Source: Cellulosimicrobium sp. Marseille-Q4280 (GTDB lineage: Bacteria; Actinomycetota; Actinomycetes; Actinomycetales; Cellulomonadaceae). From it: 64,000 nucleotides of DNA. Under the pieces are notes generated by a model. It was not told the origin of the DNA. It did no database searches and saw only the letters and a program-made list of their open reading frames with translations. The position numbers were made by a program, and so were the translations under genes. The first letter of the stretch is position 1. Every line of letters begins with the position of its first letter. The stretch is from NCBI RefSeq assembly GCF_943181405.1, contig NZ_CALPBY010000001.1:62001-126000 (forward strand), written 5' to 3'. Below, piece after piece: positions 14,386 through 24,390 of the stretch.

Positions 14386-16659
14386 CTAGACCGACGACGT
14401 GGACTTGAGGGGTGCGGGAAGCAGGTCGCTGCGCCGGCCGTTCCACAGGACCACGAGCTCGTCACGTGCGCGCGTCGCCGCGACGTAGAGCAGCGACCGC
14501 TCGCGCAGCTCGCCGTCGACCCGATCGGCCTCGGGGAGCGACGAGAGCCCGGAGCCCCAGCCTCCTTCGTCCGACGAGACGCCGAACAGCACGACGCGCT
14601 TGAACTCCATGCCCTTGGAACGGTGCATCGTCATGACGAGCACGCTGCCCGATCCCGTCGCGGCGTCGTCCTGGATGAACTTCGCCTTGACCCCACGCTC
14701 GCTCAGCGCGTGGACCACCTTGTCGCCGATGTGGTTGGCGCGGACCAGCACGCCGATCGTCTCGGGAGGGTCGCCTCCGTCGCGCCAGCCGCGGACGAGC
14801 TCGGCGGCCTGTTCGTACTCGTCGAGGAGTGAGCTGGCCTTCACCTCACGCGGCACCGGCCCGGACCGCGCGGACCGGTAGCCGGTGGCCGCGGCGTCCT
14901 CGGCTTCCATGTCGATCCACTCCTCGCCCGCGAGCACTCCGACGGCGTAGCGCAGCACCTGCGCCGTCGTGCGGTAATTGAGCCTGAGGCGGCGTGAACG
15001 GCCCTGGATGTTGATGCCGTACCGGGAGAGCACGACCTTCTGCCCGTAGATGCGCTGTTGCGAGTCCTCGGCGAGGAAGAGGTCGTCCGGTCCCTGGGCG
15101 ACGAGCGCACGCAGGAACACGAGACGGGCCGGGGCGAGGTCCTGAGCCTCGTCGACGAGCACGTGGTCGGCGAGGCGCGGCTCGCCCGCCGCCGCCCGGG
15201 CGTCGAGGTGGGTGGCCGCGATCATGGCCTTCTCGTCCCAGTCGGTCGACCCCGCGGCGTCGGCGGATGCGCGGTAGGCCTCCACGACCTCCCACACGGC
15301 GACGCGCTGCAGCCGGTTCAGCGCCACGCCTCGTCCGGGCCGGCGGACGCGCAGGTACTCGTCCCGCGACGTGATCCGGTTCGGGACGACGACGGTCGAG
15401 TACTCCGCGACGAAGAACGCCTGGCTCCGCAGCTCGGGTGCGAGGCCGGGACGAGCGGCCGAGATGGCGGCGTCCCACCGTGCGGCCGTCGTGAGATCGA
15501 GGACGTACGGCGAGCGCGGCCCGAGCACGGCGGCGACCGTCTCTCCCCAGGCGGCAGAGGCCACGTGGACGTCCTCGGCCTTCGCGAGCACCCGTCGCGA
15601 GAGCGCGTCGACGCCGGCCACGTACACGCCGGGGTCGCCGAGGTTCTTCGCGATCGGCAGAGACGGGTCGAGGAGCTTCAGCGTCTCCTGCAGCGAGGAG
15701 GCGAGAGTCCGGTTGTACGTGGTGAGGACGACGCGCGCCGCGGGGTCGGTGCGCGCGAGGTGCCGCGCACGGTGGAGCAGCACGACCGTCTTGCCGGTGC
15801 CGGCGCCGCCCGAGAGTCGGAACGAGCCGGTCCGGGCCTTGAAGGCGTAGTCGCGCTGCTCCGGGTGGAGGAACACCCGCCAGCGGCCGAAGTTGTCGTC
15901 CTCGATCGCGGCGCGCAGCGCGGCGTCGTCCTCGATGAACGCGAAGTCCATCTGCGCCGCGGGTTGCTTGAGCGCGTCGAGCAGCTGCTCGTCGCTCTGA
16001 GGGTCGGGCTCGACGGCGAGGACCGCCAGCCCGAGCTTCTCCTTGACCGTCGCGAGCCCGGCGCCGGTCGAGAGGTCGAGCAGCGCGTCACCCTGCCACG
16101 TCGCGGGGGCGCGCTCGGCGACGGCGAGCATCGCGTCCTCGGTCTCGGCCGTCGCAGCAGCGTTCGCGATCTCGACGTCGATGCCCAGGTCGACGAGGTC
16201 GGCGAGGGAGATCCCCTGCGTCTGCAGCAGGGGGTAGGTCGTGTGGTCGACGTCGTCCGGCTTCGGCCGCGGCTTTTCGACGAACGGCTTCTCGACGACC
16301 GGCTTCTCCACCGCGGGCTCGACGACTGACGCAGCCTCGACCAGCTCGGCGATGCCGTTGCGGGGGTTGATCCGCACGACGGCGGTCTTGGCCCGGCTGA
16401 TCGCCTCGTCATGAGGGTAGGTGCCGAGGTACACGTAGTGCGCCTCGGCGGCCTGGCCCTGGATCTTGACGAGGAGGGCGCGCCAGAACTCGTTGACGCG
16501 GCCGGTCCGGATGCGGGAGTCGGCGGAGCCGTTGATCGGCTCGATGTGCAGGCCCGGGGTGGCGTCGTTCTCCTGGAGCTTCTCGAGGAACGCGTACGCG
16601 GCCTTGCGCACGGCGCCGTCGAGCTTGCCGAACGACGGTCCGAGGATGATCTGCGGCAT
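14386..16659 (-). CDS. UvrD-like helicase with N-terminal RelE/ParE-like domain
   Basis: 757 residues. Residues 1-105 look like a RelE/ParE-superfamily fold (LHIEPINGSADSRIRTGRVN, EFWRALLVKI, YLGTYPHDEAISRAK). The rest is a superfamily 1 helicase: Walker A GGAGTGKT near residue 285, HVLVDEAQDL near 495, LNYRTTAQVL, and C-terminal MTMHRSKGMEFKRVVLFG and LLYVAATRARDELVV. RelE-UvrD fusions recur in defence islands beside large DUF1998 helicases; the RelE part is probably a DNA/RNA- or protein-binding module rather than a free toxin. Last gene of the leftward array; its start is 17 nt after the stop of the giant helicase. Confidence 0.85.
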   Translation of the reverse strand: MPQIILGPSFGKLDGAVRKAAYAFLEKLQENDATPGLHIEPINGSADSRIRTGRVNEFWRALLVKIQGQAAEAHYVYLGTYPHDEAISRAKTAVVRINPRNGIAELVEAASVVEPAVEKPVVEKPFVEKPRPKPDDVDHTTYPLLQTQGISLADLVDLGIDVEIANAAATAETEDAMLAVAERAPATWQGDALLDLSTGAGLATVKEKLGLAVLAVEPDPQSDEQLLDALKQPAAQMDFAFIEDDAALRAAIEDDNFGRWRVFLHPEQRDYAFKARTGSFRLSGGAGTGKTVVLLHRARHLARTDPAARVVLTTYNRTLASSLQETLKLLDPSLPIAKNLGDPGVYVAGVDALSRRVLAKAEDVHVASAAWGETVAAVLGPRSPYVLDLTTAARWDAAISAARPGLAPELRSQAFFVAEYSTVVVPNRITSRDEYLRVRRPGRGVALNRLQRVAVWEVVEAYRASADAAGSTDWDEKAMIAATHLDARAAAGEPRLADHVLVDEAQDLAPARLVFLRALVAQGPDDLFLAEDSQQRIYGQKVVLSRYGINIQGRSRRLRLNYRTTAQVLRYAVGVLAGEEWIDMEAEDAAATGYRSARSGPVPREVKASSLLDEYEQAAELVRGWRDGGDPPETIGVLVRANHIGDKVVHALSERGVKAKFIQDDAATGSGSVLVMTMHRSKGMEFKRVVLFGVSSDEGGWGSGLSSLPEADRVDGELRERSLLYVAATRARDELVVLWNGRRSDLLPAPLKSTSSV

Positions 16660-16676
16660 CGGGGATGATCTCCGGT

Positions 16677-19600
16677 TCAGGCGGTCAGGGCCGCGCGGAG
16701 CGCGGCAGCTTCAGGTTCGACGACGACCCATCCGTCGGCGTGGAGGGTGCGGATCGTCTCGTGGTCCAGGTCGTCGACGTGCACGGTCACCTTACGGTCC
16801 GGCCACGACAGCGAGAGAGGTACGCCGTCGCCCACCTCGTCCCCGATCGTCGGTGCCCCGAGTCCCGACGCCGCGAGGTCGAGGAGCTCGACCAGCAGAT
16901 CGTGCTCGGCCTCCGTGGCGAGCCGCGCCACAGCACGCCAGTCGGGGTACGCGTCCAGCCGTTCACGGAGCTCGGCCTCGACACGGCTGGACTCCTCGGC
17001 CTCGGCCAGGGAGGGCTGGACTGCCGGCTCCGCGCCCGTGAGCATCGACCGCGTCACGATCCGCAGCGGCAGCTCCTCGCGGAAGTTCAGCAGGTTGGCG
17101 AGGCGCAGCCACTCCCGCCACGAGGTCTTCTCGTCGTGGGCGAGAGCGTCGAGCGCGTCGTCGAGGACGACGGCGATCTCGAACGACTCGCCGACGAACG
17201 ACCGGACGCCGATCGCGACCGTTCCCTGAGACCACACGCCGCCGAACTTGGTCCCGGGCGGGAGACCTGCGCCGTCGAGCACGTCGAGCGTGACCTGGTC
17301 CATGCCGATCTCGGCGGAGATCGCGCCGCCGTTCAAGGACGGCGCGACGAGCAGAGGCAGCCACCGGGCGAGCTGTGCTCGGCCGCCGCGGTCCGGACGC
17401 TGGACCCAGTCCAGCAGGAGGTCCAGCGCGGGACGGGTCACGAGCGCGACGGTGGCCGGCGACAGCGAGTCCTTGGCCTCGCTCAGGACGGCCGCGGTCG
17501 CCTGGGGGTGCAGCCACGGCACGTCCGCCGTGGACGGGTGCTGGCGGTCGAGGTCCTCCCACGTGAAGGCAAGCACCTGGTAGCCGAGGTCGCGCAGCGC
17601 CTGCCGCTTGGTGGCGTCGTCCGCGACCCTGTTGACGGCGGGGGAGGCGTGGAACTGCCAGCCGTCGGTGTAGATCGCCGTCGGCGGGACGTCCGGGCGG
17701 TCGCTGCGCAGCACGAAGTCGGGCTTGGTGCCGGCCTGGGCGACGAGGACCTGCGGCTCGAGCCGCCAGTGCGCGCCACCGGGCATGGTGATGGACCACG
17801 TGTTGCCGTTCGGTCCCGGCTTCTCGGTGATGGTCGAGCCCATCTTCTCCAGGCGCTCGCGGAGCACCTTGCGGAAGAGCAGCTCGATGTGCGACTCGGG
17901 GTCCGCGACGTCCGGCTCGTCCACGGTGACCGTCCACGGGCTCGCGGTCGGGACCTCGTCGTCGGCACCGACCTGCGACCGGCCGAGCAGGATCGACCGG
18001 AGGTGGCGCGTCGCGGAGGCCCGTGAAACGTGCTCCACCTGGTGCAGTGCGGCGTGGGGGAGCAAGCAGCGCTCGCAGGCGAGCTTTCCGTCGTGCTGGC
18101 AGGGGCACTCCTCGAGGTGCTGCCAGGCGTCGCGCAGCATCGACCAGACGGCCTCGTGGTCGGCGAGCTCGGCGAGGTAGCCCGTGCCGCCGCGGACGAC
18201 GTCGTGCAGCAGCAGGGCCTCGGCGGGGCTGTCCGCCGCGGGGCTGGGGTCGACGACGTCCGTGACCTCCAGGTGGTCCGGGTCACCGCCGATCCGGATG
18301 CGCAGCGCGAGCAGCAGCGCGGCGCGCAGCGAGGGGAGCGAGAAGTCGTCGCCGAGGGTGACGGACTCGGGCAGCCGCAGGACGAGGCCCTCGGTGGTGA
18401 GGGACCGCGCGAGCGCGACCGTCCGGACCTTCTCGTTGCTGGCCTTGCGCAGCGGGCACCACGGGCGGTGCTCGGACGCGCGGTTGGCGCCGGTCGAGGT
18501 GTCGAGCTTGCCGCACTGCTCGCACACACGGAAGAGAGCGACGTCGTGCGGGTGCCCGGCGAGCTCGACGGTGGCGCCCTGCGCGGAGGCCTTGCCGAGG
18601 TTGAGCCACCGGATGGTCATCTGCCGCTGGTAGCGGGCGCCGAACCCGTAGTCCTCGACGAACCACTGGCGTGTGACGGCGGTCGGGTCGACGTCGGCGA
18701 GCGTCCGGATGGTGAAGCGCTCCCGCTCGCGCTCGTCGTGCCGGTCGTCGATGGTCGCCTCTTCGCGCCGGATGACGGACGAGACGCGCTTGAGCTCGAC
18801 CACCTCGACCTGCTGCGCGACGTCGGCGATCCCGGGATCGCCGCACCGCGGGCACGACGACGGCGCGCCGGTGCTTCCCGGCGCGGTGGAGTCCGTGACG
18901 TCCTGCGTGTAGCCGCACCGCGGGCAGCACGCCCAGGTGCGGACGGCGTCGTCGTCCCGGCCGAGGTCGAGCGCGTCGATGGCGATGGCGTACCCGCGGG
19001 CGTAGAAGGTGGAGCCGGGCGCAAAGTCGCGCAGCGCCTGCGCCGAACCCCGGTTCAGCTCCATGTGCTCGGTGCGGTACTCCTGGGAGTCGGGGTCCAC
19101 CCAGGACAGCGCGACCTCGAGCGACACGGAGTCGTCGAGGAGCGTGTAGTTGGGGAGCAGGCCGTGCTCCTCGAGCACGCCCACCCAGTGCTCGGTGGAC
19201 GCCAGGGCCTTCTGGTACTGGGTGAGCTTGAGCGCGGCCTGCGCTGTGCGGAGCGCGCGCTCGTCGTCGCTCGTCGCGGCGGGCGACTCCGCCTTGATCC
19301 GCAGACCGTCGGCGGCGTTGATCGCCGTCTGGATCTCCTTCTCGCGGTACGCGAGGGTCTCCATGCGGGCTCGCCAGGCCTGGGACGCCGCGTGCGCACG
19401 TCCGGCCAGCTCGGAGGAGACGGTCTCGCCCGAGCTCGCGTCGACGGACGGCAGCGCCCACGCCCGCAGGCTGTCCTTCACGGCGTCGGAGATCTCGGCG
19501 AACCCGCTCAGGAACCGGTCGAGCAGTGCCGGGCCCTCGGCCTCGGACAAGGCGACCAGCTCGCCGAGGAACGTGCCCGGCTCGCTGCTGCCGAGCGCGT

Positions 19601-22600
19601 CGGAGGCGGTGCGCGGGTGCGGCGCGTCGGGCCGTCGCGCGAGCTCGTCGGCGAGGGACGCGACGTACTGGCGGCGCAGGATCTCTTCGGCGTCGAGGTA
19701 GGTCGCCGGCGGGCGCACGGCGCCGTTGATGACGCTCCCAGGATCGGTGAACCGCGGGAGCTGGTCGCCGCGTGCGGTGACGAACGCGAGCGCGAGCGCG
19801 TTGCCGGTGAAGCGCCCGGCGCGGCCGACGCGCTGCAGGTAGGACGCGACGGTGCGCGGCAGGGAGCTCAACATGACGGCGGAGAGCTCGCCGATGTCGA
19901 TACCCATCTCCAGCGTCGGCGTGGCGACGAGGACGTTCGGTGCGTCCGGTTCGGGGTCGCTGGACTTGAACGCCGTCTCGTACGCCAGCCGGACCTCGTC
20001 CTCGAGCATGCTGGTGTGCTCGCGCGCGACGACGCGTGCCGGGTCGGAGTCCTCGTACATCCGGCGGTAGAAGTTGTCGGCGATCGTGTGCCGGCGCAGG
20101 CGCCCGGTGCACCGGGCGACGAGGCACGGCGCGCCGTCGAGCTGGTCGACAACGGTCGACGTCGCAGGCACCGTCGAACCGCAGTCGCTGCACTCCAGGC
20201 ACAGTGCTCCGGAGCCGAGCGCGTCCATCCCTGCCGCCTGGACGGTGACGGTCCGGGGAGCGAGGTGGTACGTCGTGGCACCGGACGACGACAGGAGCGT
20301 GCCGACGAGGTCGAAGCGCGCGAGCTGCTTCATGAGCAGGCGCGCGAACGTCGCGGCCTCGGTCTTGTCGACGTGCAGGCACTTGTGCGTCCACGCCGCG
20401 TACCAGCCGCGAGATGAACCGACGGGCTCGAGGTCGTCGCCGGGTGCCTTCGCGCCGGCTCCGGTGATGACGGCGCCCCCGACGCGCGGATACCCCGGCG
20501 CGCTGGCCCCCTTGCCGAATCCGGGCATGCCGTCGTGACGCCGACGGCCGCCGGTGATCCACCAGCGGTTACCGTCCTCCTCGCGGAACTTCTTGAACCA
20601 CTCGTGGTCGATCGCCCCACGGGTGCGCATGTGCTCGAGCACGCCGCGCACCCAGGCCCGGAGCTCGGCGTCGGTCGGCGCGAACCCGTCGAGCACGCCC
20701 TGCCGGTCGGCCTCGTCGAGGGCAGCGCTTGCAGTGGTGAGCAGCAGCTCGGGATCGGCTTCGACCTCGGCGACGACGGTCCCCGTCGCCTCGAGCGTGC
20801 GGCCGACGGCGGAGCGCAGCCCGTGCTCGAGCAGCACGTCGAGCAGCAGGCGGCGGCGCACGCGTCCTCGCACCGTGTGGTGGACCCTGGCCCAGGACGT
20901 GGCCTTCCAGAACGGGGCGAACTTCTCGCGGTCCGCGAGGTCCGGCGGGAGCAGTCGGTATCGCTTCTTCGCGTCGTCCCCGGCCTCGGCGATGACGCGG
21001 TCCACGAGTGTGTCGAGATCGACGGGATCGTCGCCGACGGCGTGGCGCAGTACGGCACGGAGGGTCAGCGCGTGCGAGCGGGACTGCACGAACCCGGCGC
21101 GGTGCGCGGCGTCCTGCACCGAGTCGGTGAAGACGAGCGCCTTCTTCTCCGCCGGGTCGAGCCCAGCGGTGCCGAACAGGCTGGACAACGACACCGACAG
21201 CAGCGTCGCGATGGCCGAACCGAGGAACCGGATGCCGTCCTTCTGCCCGCACGACGGGCAGTCGTCGTCCTTCGAGGGCTTGGCACCGGCGTCGTCCATG
21301 GGGTGCGCGAGAACCGGGAGGGCACCCTGGTCGGCGTCCTCGCCGTCCGGCGGTGAGGAGACGAGGCGGCGCTGCCCGACGAGGAACCACCACAGGCCCT
21401 CGATCTTCTCGCCGCCCTCGGCGCGCTCACCCTCGGCGGGGGCGTGGACGAGGGCGCGGAACCGCTCGTCCCCGCGCAGGTGACGGCCCCGGATGTCGTT
21501 GTCGTGCGTGTCCAGATCGGTCCCGGTCGGGGCAAGCGCGACGCCCCAGCCGGATCGGCCGCAGTGCCGGCAGTACAGCGCGGGGAACGCACGTGACTCG
21601 TCGCCGGACTCGTCCTCGTCGGAGTCCTGCACGACGACACCGTCGTCCTGCCAGCGGAACTGGGCGACGCCCGCGGTCGTGCGGTTCAGGCGCGTCAGCT
21701 CGCGGGTCCACAGGTGCACGTCTACCGACAGTGCGCCACGCCCTGTCTCCTTGCGCAGGTGCGACAGGGCGGAGAGCACCGCGGTGAGCGTCTGCTCGGC
21801 GCGGGCACGCCAGGCCGGGTCCGACGACGGTGTGAACACTTGGGCGGCGAGCTCGCCCAGGTCCACGGCGTGATCCGCGAGCCGGGCCAGGCCGTGGTGC
21901 CCCGAGACAAGAGGAAGCGCCTTGACGAGGGTCAGGAGGTCGTCGTTCGAGTCACCCGACAGGTCCGGGCGGGGCGACGCGGGGTCGACGTAGCCGGCGT
22001 CGCCGGAGCCCGCGCGGTACAGGTGGGACAGCACACTGCGGGTCAGGGCATCGGGGTCGGTCGGGTCAACCTCGGCGAGGTCGGCGAGCAGGGCGCGTGC
22101 GACGACGTCGTCCACGTCGACCGGGTGCAGCCCGAGCGCCTCGGTCCGGGTCACCGCGTCGCCGACCCACTCGTCGAGCGACAGGCGCGACTCGGTCACC
22201 ACGGACTCCGCGACGAACTCCTCGCCGAACACCGTGCGGGCAAACTCCAGCATCGCCGTCGGGTCGCCCTTGTCGCCCAGCGTCGCGGACGTCGCGACGG
22301 GCGTGACGATCCCGAGCGGGCGTTCGACGTCGGCGTCGGTCAGCCCGGCGTCGGCTAGTGCGCCCGGCTCGGTGGGCCAGTGGGACTTCAGTGCGAGCCC
22401 TAGGCGCCGGATGAGCATGGCGACGTCGGTGCCCTGCGCGCCGTCGTAGGTGTGGAACTCGTCGAGCACCAGGTATTGCAGGGAGCGGGCGCTCGCGGAC
22501 CACAGCTTCGCGTCCGCGTGGCGGAGCAGCAGCTGGTCGAGCATCTTGTAGTTGGTCAGGAGGATGTCGGGCGGTGTGTCGCGGATGATCGCGCGGTCGG

Positions 22601-23177
22601 TGATCAGGCCGGCGGTGCTGACCTTCGAGCGAGTGCCAACCTGCTGACCGGTGTAGAGCGAGGCGGTAACGCCGCCGAGCTCGGAGTTCCTGGTGAGTAG
22701 TTCTGTGAGGCGCTTCGCCTGGTCGTTGGCCAGCGCGTTCATCGGGTAGAGGATGACCGCCTTGATACCGCCAAGGCCCGCGCGCTTGGCCCGCAGCACG
22801 TGGTCGAGGATCGGGTAGAGGAACGACTCCGTCTTGCCCGAGCCAGTGCCCGTCGTGACCAGGGTGGGCTGCGGGCGGCGCAGCCCGCCGTCCGGCGCGA
22901 GCGACGACAGCCGCTGGAACGCTGCGGCCTGGTGGCCGTAGGGCGACGGGTAGCCGCCGTACCAGTCGAGCGAGTCGCGCCAGCCGTCGTCCGCGGGGCG
23001 GAACGGGAGGCGCAGCCGCACGTACGGGCCGCGAAACAGGCCTGTCTGAGGCGAGCGCAGGAAGTCCTCGAGCGACGCGCGCGTGCTGGCGTCGGCCAGG
23101 GCGAACGTCGTGCCCAGGTACTCGAGCAGCGCCGCGCGCAGCGAATCGGCCTGGGATACGGGGAGGAGCTCGGTCAC
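16677..23177 (-). CDS. Giant DEAD/DEAH helicase with DUF1998 and C-terminal nuclease-like domain (DruE-like)
   Basis: 2166 residues from a GTG start, the size typical of DruE of Druantia. N-terminal helicase: GTGSGKTE near residue 108, ALANDQAKRL, DEFHTYDGAQGTDV near 240. Helicase C: ATPTLEMGIDIGEL and QRVGRAGRF near 1120. A zinc/DUF1998 region follows (CPRCGY near 1417 with CPRCGD, CEQCGK, and LLHDVVRGGTGYL and CERCLLPHA). Residues about 1770-1880 (TKPDFVLRS, YTDGWQFH, KRQALRDLGYQVLAFTWEDL) look like a PD-(D/E)XK-like or Vsr-like nuclease fold. The last about 60 residues (VPLSLSWPD, ADGWVVVEP) repeat a module found at the end of the GmrSD-like protein upstream. DruE proteins are antiphage; whether this one needs its neighbours is inference. 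Confidence 0.85.
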   Translation of the reverse strand: MTELLPVSQADSLRAALLEYLGTTFALADASTRASLEDFLRSPQTGLFRGPYVRLRLPFRPADDGWRDSLDWYGGYPSPYGHQAAAFQRLSSLAPDGGLRRPQPTLVTTGTGSGKTESFLYPILDHVLRAKRAGLGGIKAVILYPMNALANDQAKRLTELLTRNSELGGVTASLYTGQQVGTRSKVSTAGLITDRAIIRDTPPDILLTNYKMLDQLLLRHADAKLWSASARSLQYLVLDEFHTYDGAQGTDVAMLIRRLGLALKSHWPTEPGALADAGLTDADVERPLGIVTPVATSATLGDKGDPTAMLEFARTVFGEEFVAESVVTESRLSLDEWVGDAVTRTEALGLHPVDVDDVVARALLADLAEVDPTDPDALTRSVLSHLYRAGSGDAGYVDPASPRPDLSGDSNDDLLTLVKALPLVSGHHGLARLADHAVDLGELAAQVFTPSSDPAWRARAEQTLTAVLSALSHLRKETGRGALSVDVHLWTRELTRLNRTTAGVAQFRWQDDGVVVQDSDEDESGDESRAFPALYCRHCGRSGWGVALAPTGTDLDTHDNDIRGRHLRGDERFRALVHAPAEGERAEGGEKIEGLWWFLVGQRRLVSSPPDGEDADQGALPVLAHPMDDAGAKPSKDDDCPSCGQKDGIRFLGSAIATLLSVSLSSLFGTAGLDPAEKKALVFTDSVQDAAHRAGFVQSRSHALTLRAVLRHAVGDDPVDLDTLVDRVIAEAGDDAKKRYRLLPPDLADREKFAPFWKATSWARVHHTVRGRVRRRLLLDVLLEHGLRSAVGRTLEATGTVVAEVEADPELLLTTASAALDEADRQGVLDGFAPTDAELRAWVRGVLEHMRTRGAIDHEWFKKFREEDGNRWWITGGRRRHDGMPGFGKGASAPGYPRVGGAVITGAGAKAPGDDLEPVGSSRGWYAAWTHKCLHVDKTEAATFARLLMKQLARFDLVGTLLSSSGATTYHLAPRTVTVQAAGMDALGSGALCLECSDCGSTVPATSTVVDQLDGAPCLVARCTGRLRRHTIADNFYRRMYEDSDPARVVAREHTSMLEDEVRLAYETAFKSSDPEPDAPNVLVATPTLEMGIDIGELSAVMLSSLPRTVASYLQRVGRAGRFTGNALALAFVTARGDQLPRFTDPGSVINGAVRPPATYLDAEEILRRQYVASLADELARRPDAPHPRTASDALGSSEPGTFLGELVALSEAEGPALLDRFLSGFAEISDAVKDSLRAWALPSVDASSGETVSSELAGRAHAASQAWRARMETLAYREKEIQTAINAADGLRIKAESPAATSDDERALRTAQAALKLTQYQKALASTEHWVGVLEEHGLLPNYTLLDDSVSLEVALSWVDPDSQEYRTEHMELNRGSAQALRDFAPGSTFYARGYAIAIDALDLGRDDDAVRTWACCPRCGYTQDVTDSTAPGSTGAPSSCPRCGDPGIADVAQQVEVVELKRVSSVIRREEATIDDRHDERERERFTIRTLADVDPTAVTRQWFVEDYGFGARYQRQMTIRWLNLGKASAQGATVELAGHPHDVALFRVCEQCGKLDTSTGANRASEHRPWCPLRKASNEKVRTVALARSLTTEGLVLRLPESVTLGDDFSLPSLRAALLLALRIRIGGDPDHLEVTDVVDPSPAADSPAEALLLHDVVRGGTGYLAELADHEAVWSMLRDAWQHLEECPCQHDGKLACERCLLPHAALHQVEHVSRASATRHLRSILLGRSQVGADDEVPTASPWTVTVDEPDVADPESHIELLFRKVLRERLEKMGSTITEKPGPNGNTWSITMPGGAHWRLEPQVLVAQAGTKPDFVLRSDRPDVPPTAIYTDGWQFHASPAVNRVADDATKRQALRDLGYQVLAFTWEDLDRQHPSTADVPWLHPQATAAVLSEAKDSLSPATVALVTRPALDLLLDWVQRPDRGGRAQLARWLPLLVAPSLNGGAISAEIGMDQVTLDVLDGAGLPPGTKFGGVWSQGTVAIGVRSFVGESFEIAVVLDDALDALAHDEKTSWREWLRLANLLNFREELPLRIVTRSMLTGAEPAVQPSLAEAEESSRVEAELRERLDAYPDWRAVARLATEAEHDLLVELLDLAASGLGAPTIGDEVGDGVPLSLSWPDRKVTVHVDDLDHETIRTLHADGWVVVEPEAAALRAALTA

Positions 23178-23348
23178 GTCGGCATCGTTTCAGATTCGTG
23201 CGGCACGCTTCCAAGCTGAACGAGACCGGACAGCGATTCCCCATCCAACTGGAAGAGCTCGCACGCCCGACTGGCGAACGCGCAACCCCGCACAGAAGCC
23301 TCCGCGCCTTGTGGGAATGACGGGCCACACATCTTGGTGGAAGCCCCT

Positions 23349-24194
23349 TCAGGAGGTGTGCGGAGCGTAGAGGTCCCGCGGTTGGTCCTCGTCGGCTTCG
23401 TCGCGTTGCAGTTCGTCGTCTCCCCGGTCTTCGTTCGGCGCGCGCAGGCCCGGTTTCGTCAGTTCCAGACTTGCGAGGTGCCGCTGCAGCCGCCTCGACA
23501 TCGGGAGGAAGGTGGCGAGAGTCAGCCCCCCGGAGAGAAGTGCACCCGCGACAGGGATCGCTTTGGCGACACCGCTCGCGAAGGTCTTCTTGGTCATCGC
23601 CACGCCCAGTAGCCCGGCGACATTCTTGACGGTGGGGTAGATGATGCCCTTGGTGAGCGCCTTCTGCGGCAGCTTCTTCACTGCTTGAGCCGCCATCATC
23701 TCGGCGACCTTCGTCACGCCAGCCTGTGCCACCGATACCCCGAACATGACGCCGATGAAGAGCGTCAGCAGGCTCTCGGTGGCTTCGTCAAGGTCCTCAC
23801 CGCTGTTCTCAAAGAGATCCGGCCAGCTGTAGATGTACGCAAGTTTCTGCGTGACGCGGAGCAAGTGGCCCATGAACTGCGCCAGGTCCGCTGGCACAGA
23901 ACCCAGCAGCGCCCAGCCCCCGGGAATCCCGGCCGCGGCGGAGAGTGCGGTCACCTTGCTCGTCTCAAACCTGATCGAGGAGTCCGCCGCTTCGCGAATC
24001 ACCTCCAGAGGGATGCCAGCGGCCGCTGGGCTCTCTGCGATGGCACGACTGACCTGGTCCTCCGTGCAGTGTCGCTGCAGAGCCTTCCGGAGATAGTCAG
24101 CCCTGTCTATCCGCACGCCCGGGAGCTTCGCCGCAGCCTCGAGCAGCTGCGCGAATCCGAATCCGTTCTGTGCCACTTGCTGGTTCGCTGACAT
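23349..24194 (-). CDS. EcsC-like membrane-associated protein
   Basis: 281 residues. The middle and C-terminal parts hold several hydrophobic segments (AAGIPGGWALLGSVPADLAQFM, TLFIGVMFGVSVAQAG, VAGLLGVAMTKK, AIPVAGALLSGGLTLATFLPM), each about 17-22 residues long, and a Gly-rich character like EcsC-family proteins. The last 30 residues are highly acidic and polar. The gene lies between the giant helicase and the GmrSD-like gene and points the same way, so it belongs to the array. A membrane-disrupting effector or membrane anchor for the defence complex is a reasonable but untested idea. No Shine-Dalgarno is obvious. Confidence 0.65.
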   Translation of the reverse strand: MSANQQVAQNGFGFAQLLEAAAKLPGVRIDRADYLRKALQRHCTEDQVSRAIAESPAAAGIPLEVIREAADSSIRFETSKVTALSAAAGIPGGWALLGSVPADLAQFMGHLLRVTQKLAYIYSWPDLFENSGEDLDEATESLLTLFIGVMFGVSVAQAGVTKVAEMMAAQAVKKLPQKALTKGIIYPTVKNVAGLLGVAMTKKTFASGVAKAIPVAGALLSGGLTLATFLPMSRRLQRHLASLELTKPGLRAPNEDRGDDELQRDEADEDQPRDLYAPHTS

Positions 24195-24279
24195 GGCGAT
24201 GATCTACCAACTTTGAAGTCGAGTTTCGGATGGACGGAAGGTCATATCGCGAGGTGTGGGTCGAACCTACACAAGTCGG

Positions 24280-24390
24280 CTACGTCCCAGCGACGTCCGG
24301 AGTGATTTCACCCGCTCGTTGCGCATGACCTTCCCCAAGCGTGTGAGCGCACCAACCGCTCCTGCGAGCCTGGCGCTCTCGGCTCGTCAT
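24280..24390 (-). CDS. Possible 36-residue ATGA-coupled ORF
   Basis: The ATG (24388-24390) overlaps the TGA of the GmrSD-like gene in an ATGA junction and the frame ends at TAG 24280. The product (MTSRERQARRSGW ... ITPDVAGT) has no recognisable motif. The sequence just after the GmrSD TGA is also open in the GmrSD frame for 39 codons and has better coding character there, so this may instead be a decayed extension of that gene. Confidence 0.2.
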   Translation of the reverse strand: MTSRERQARRSGWCAHTLGEGHAQRAGEITPDVAGT

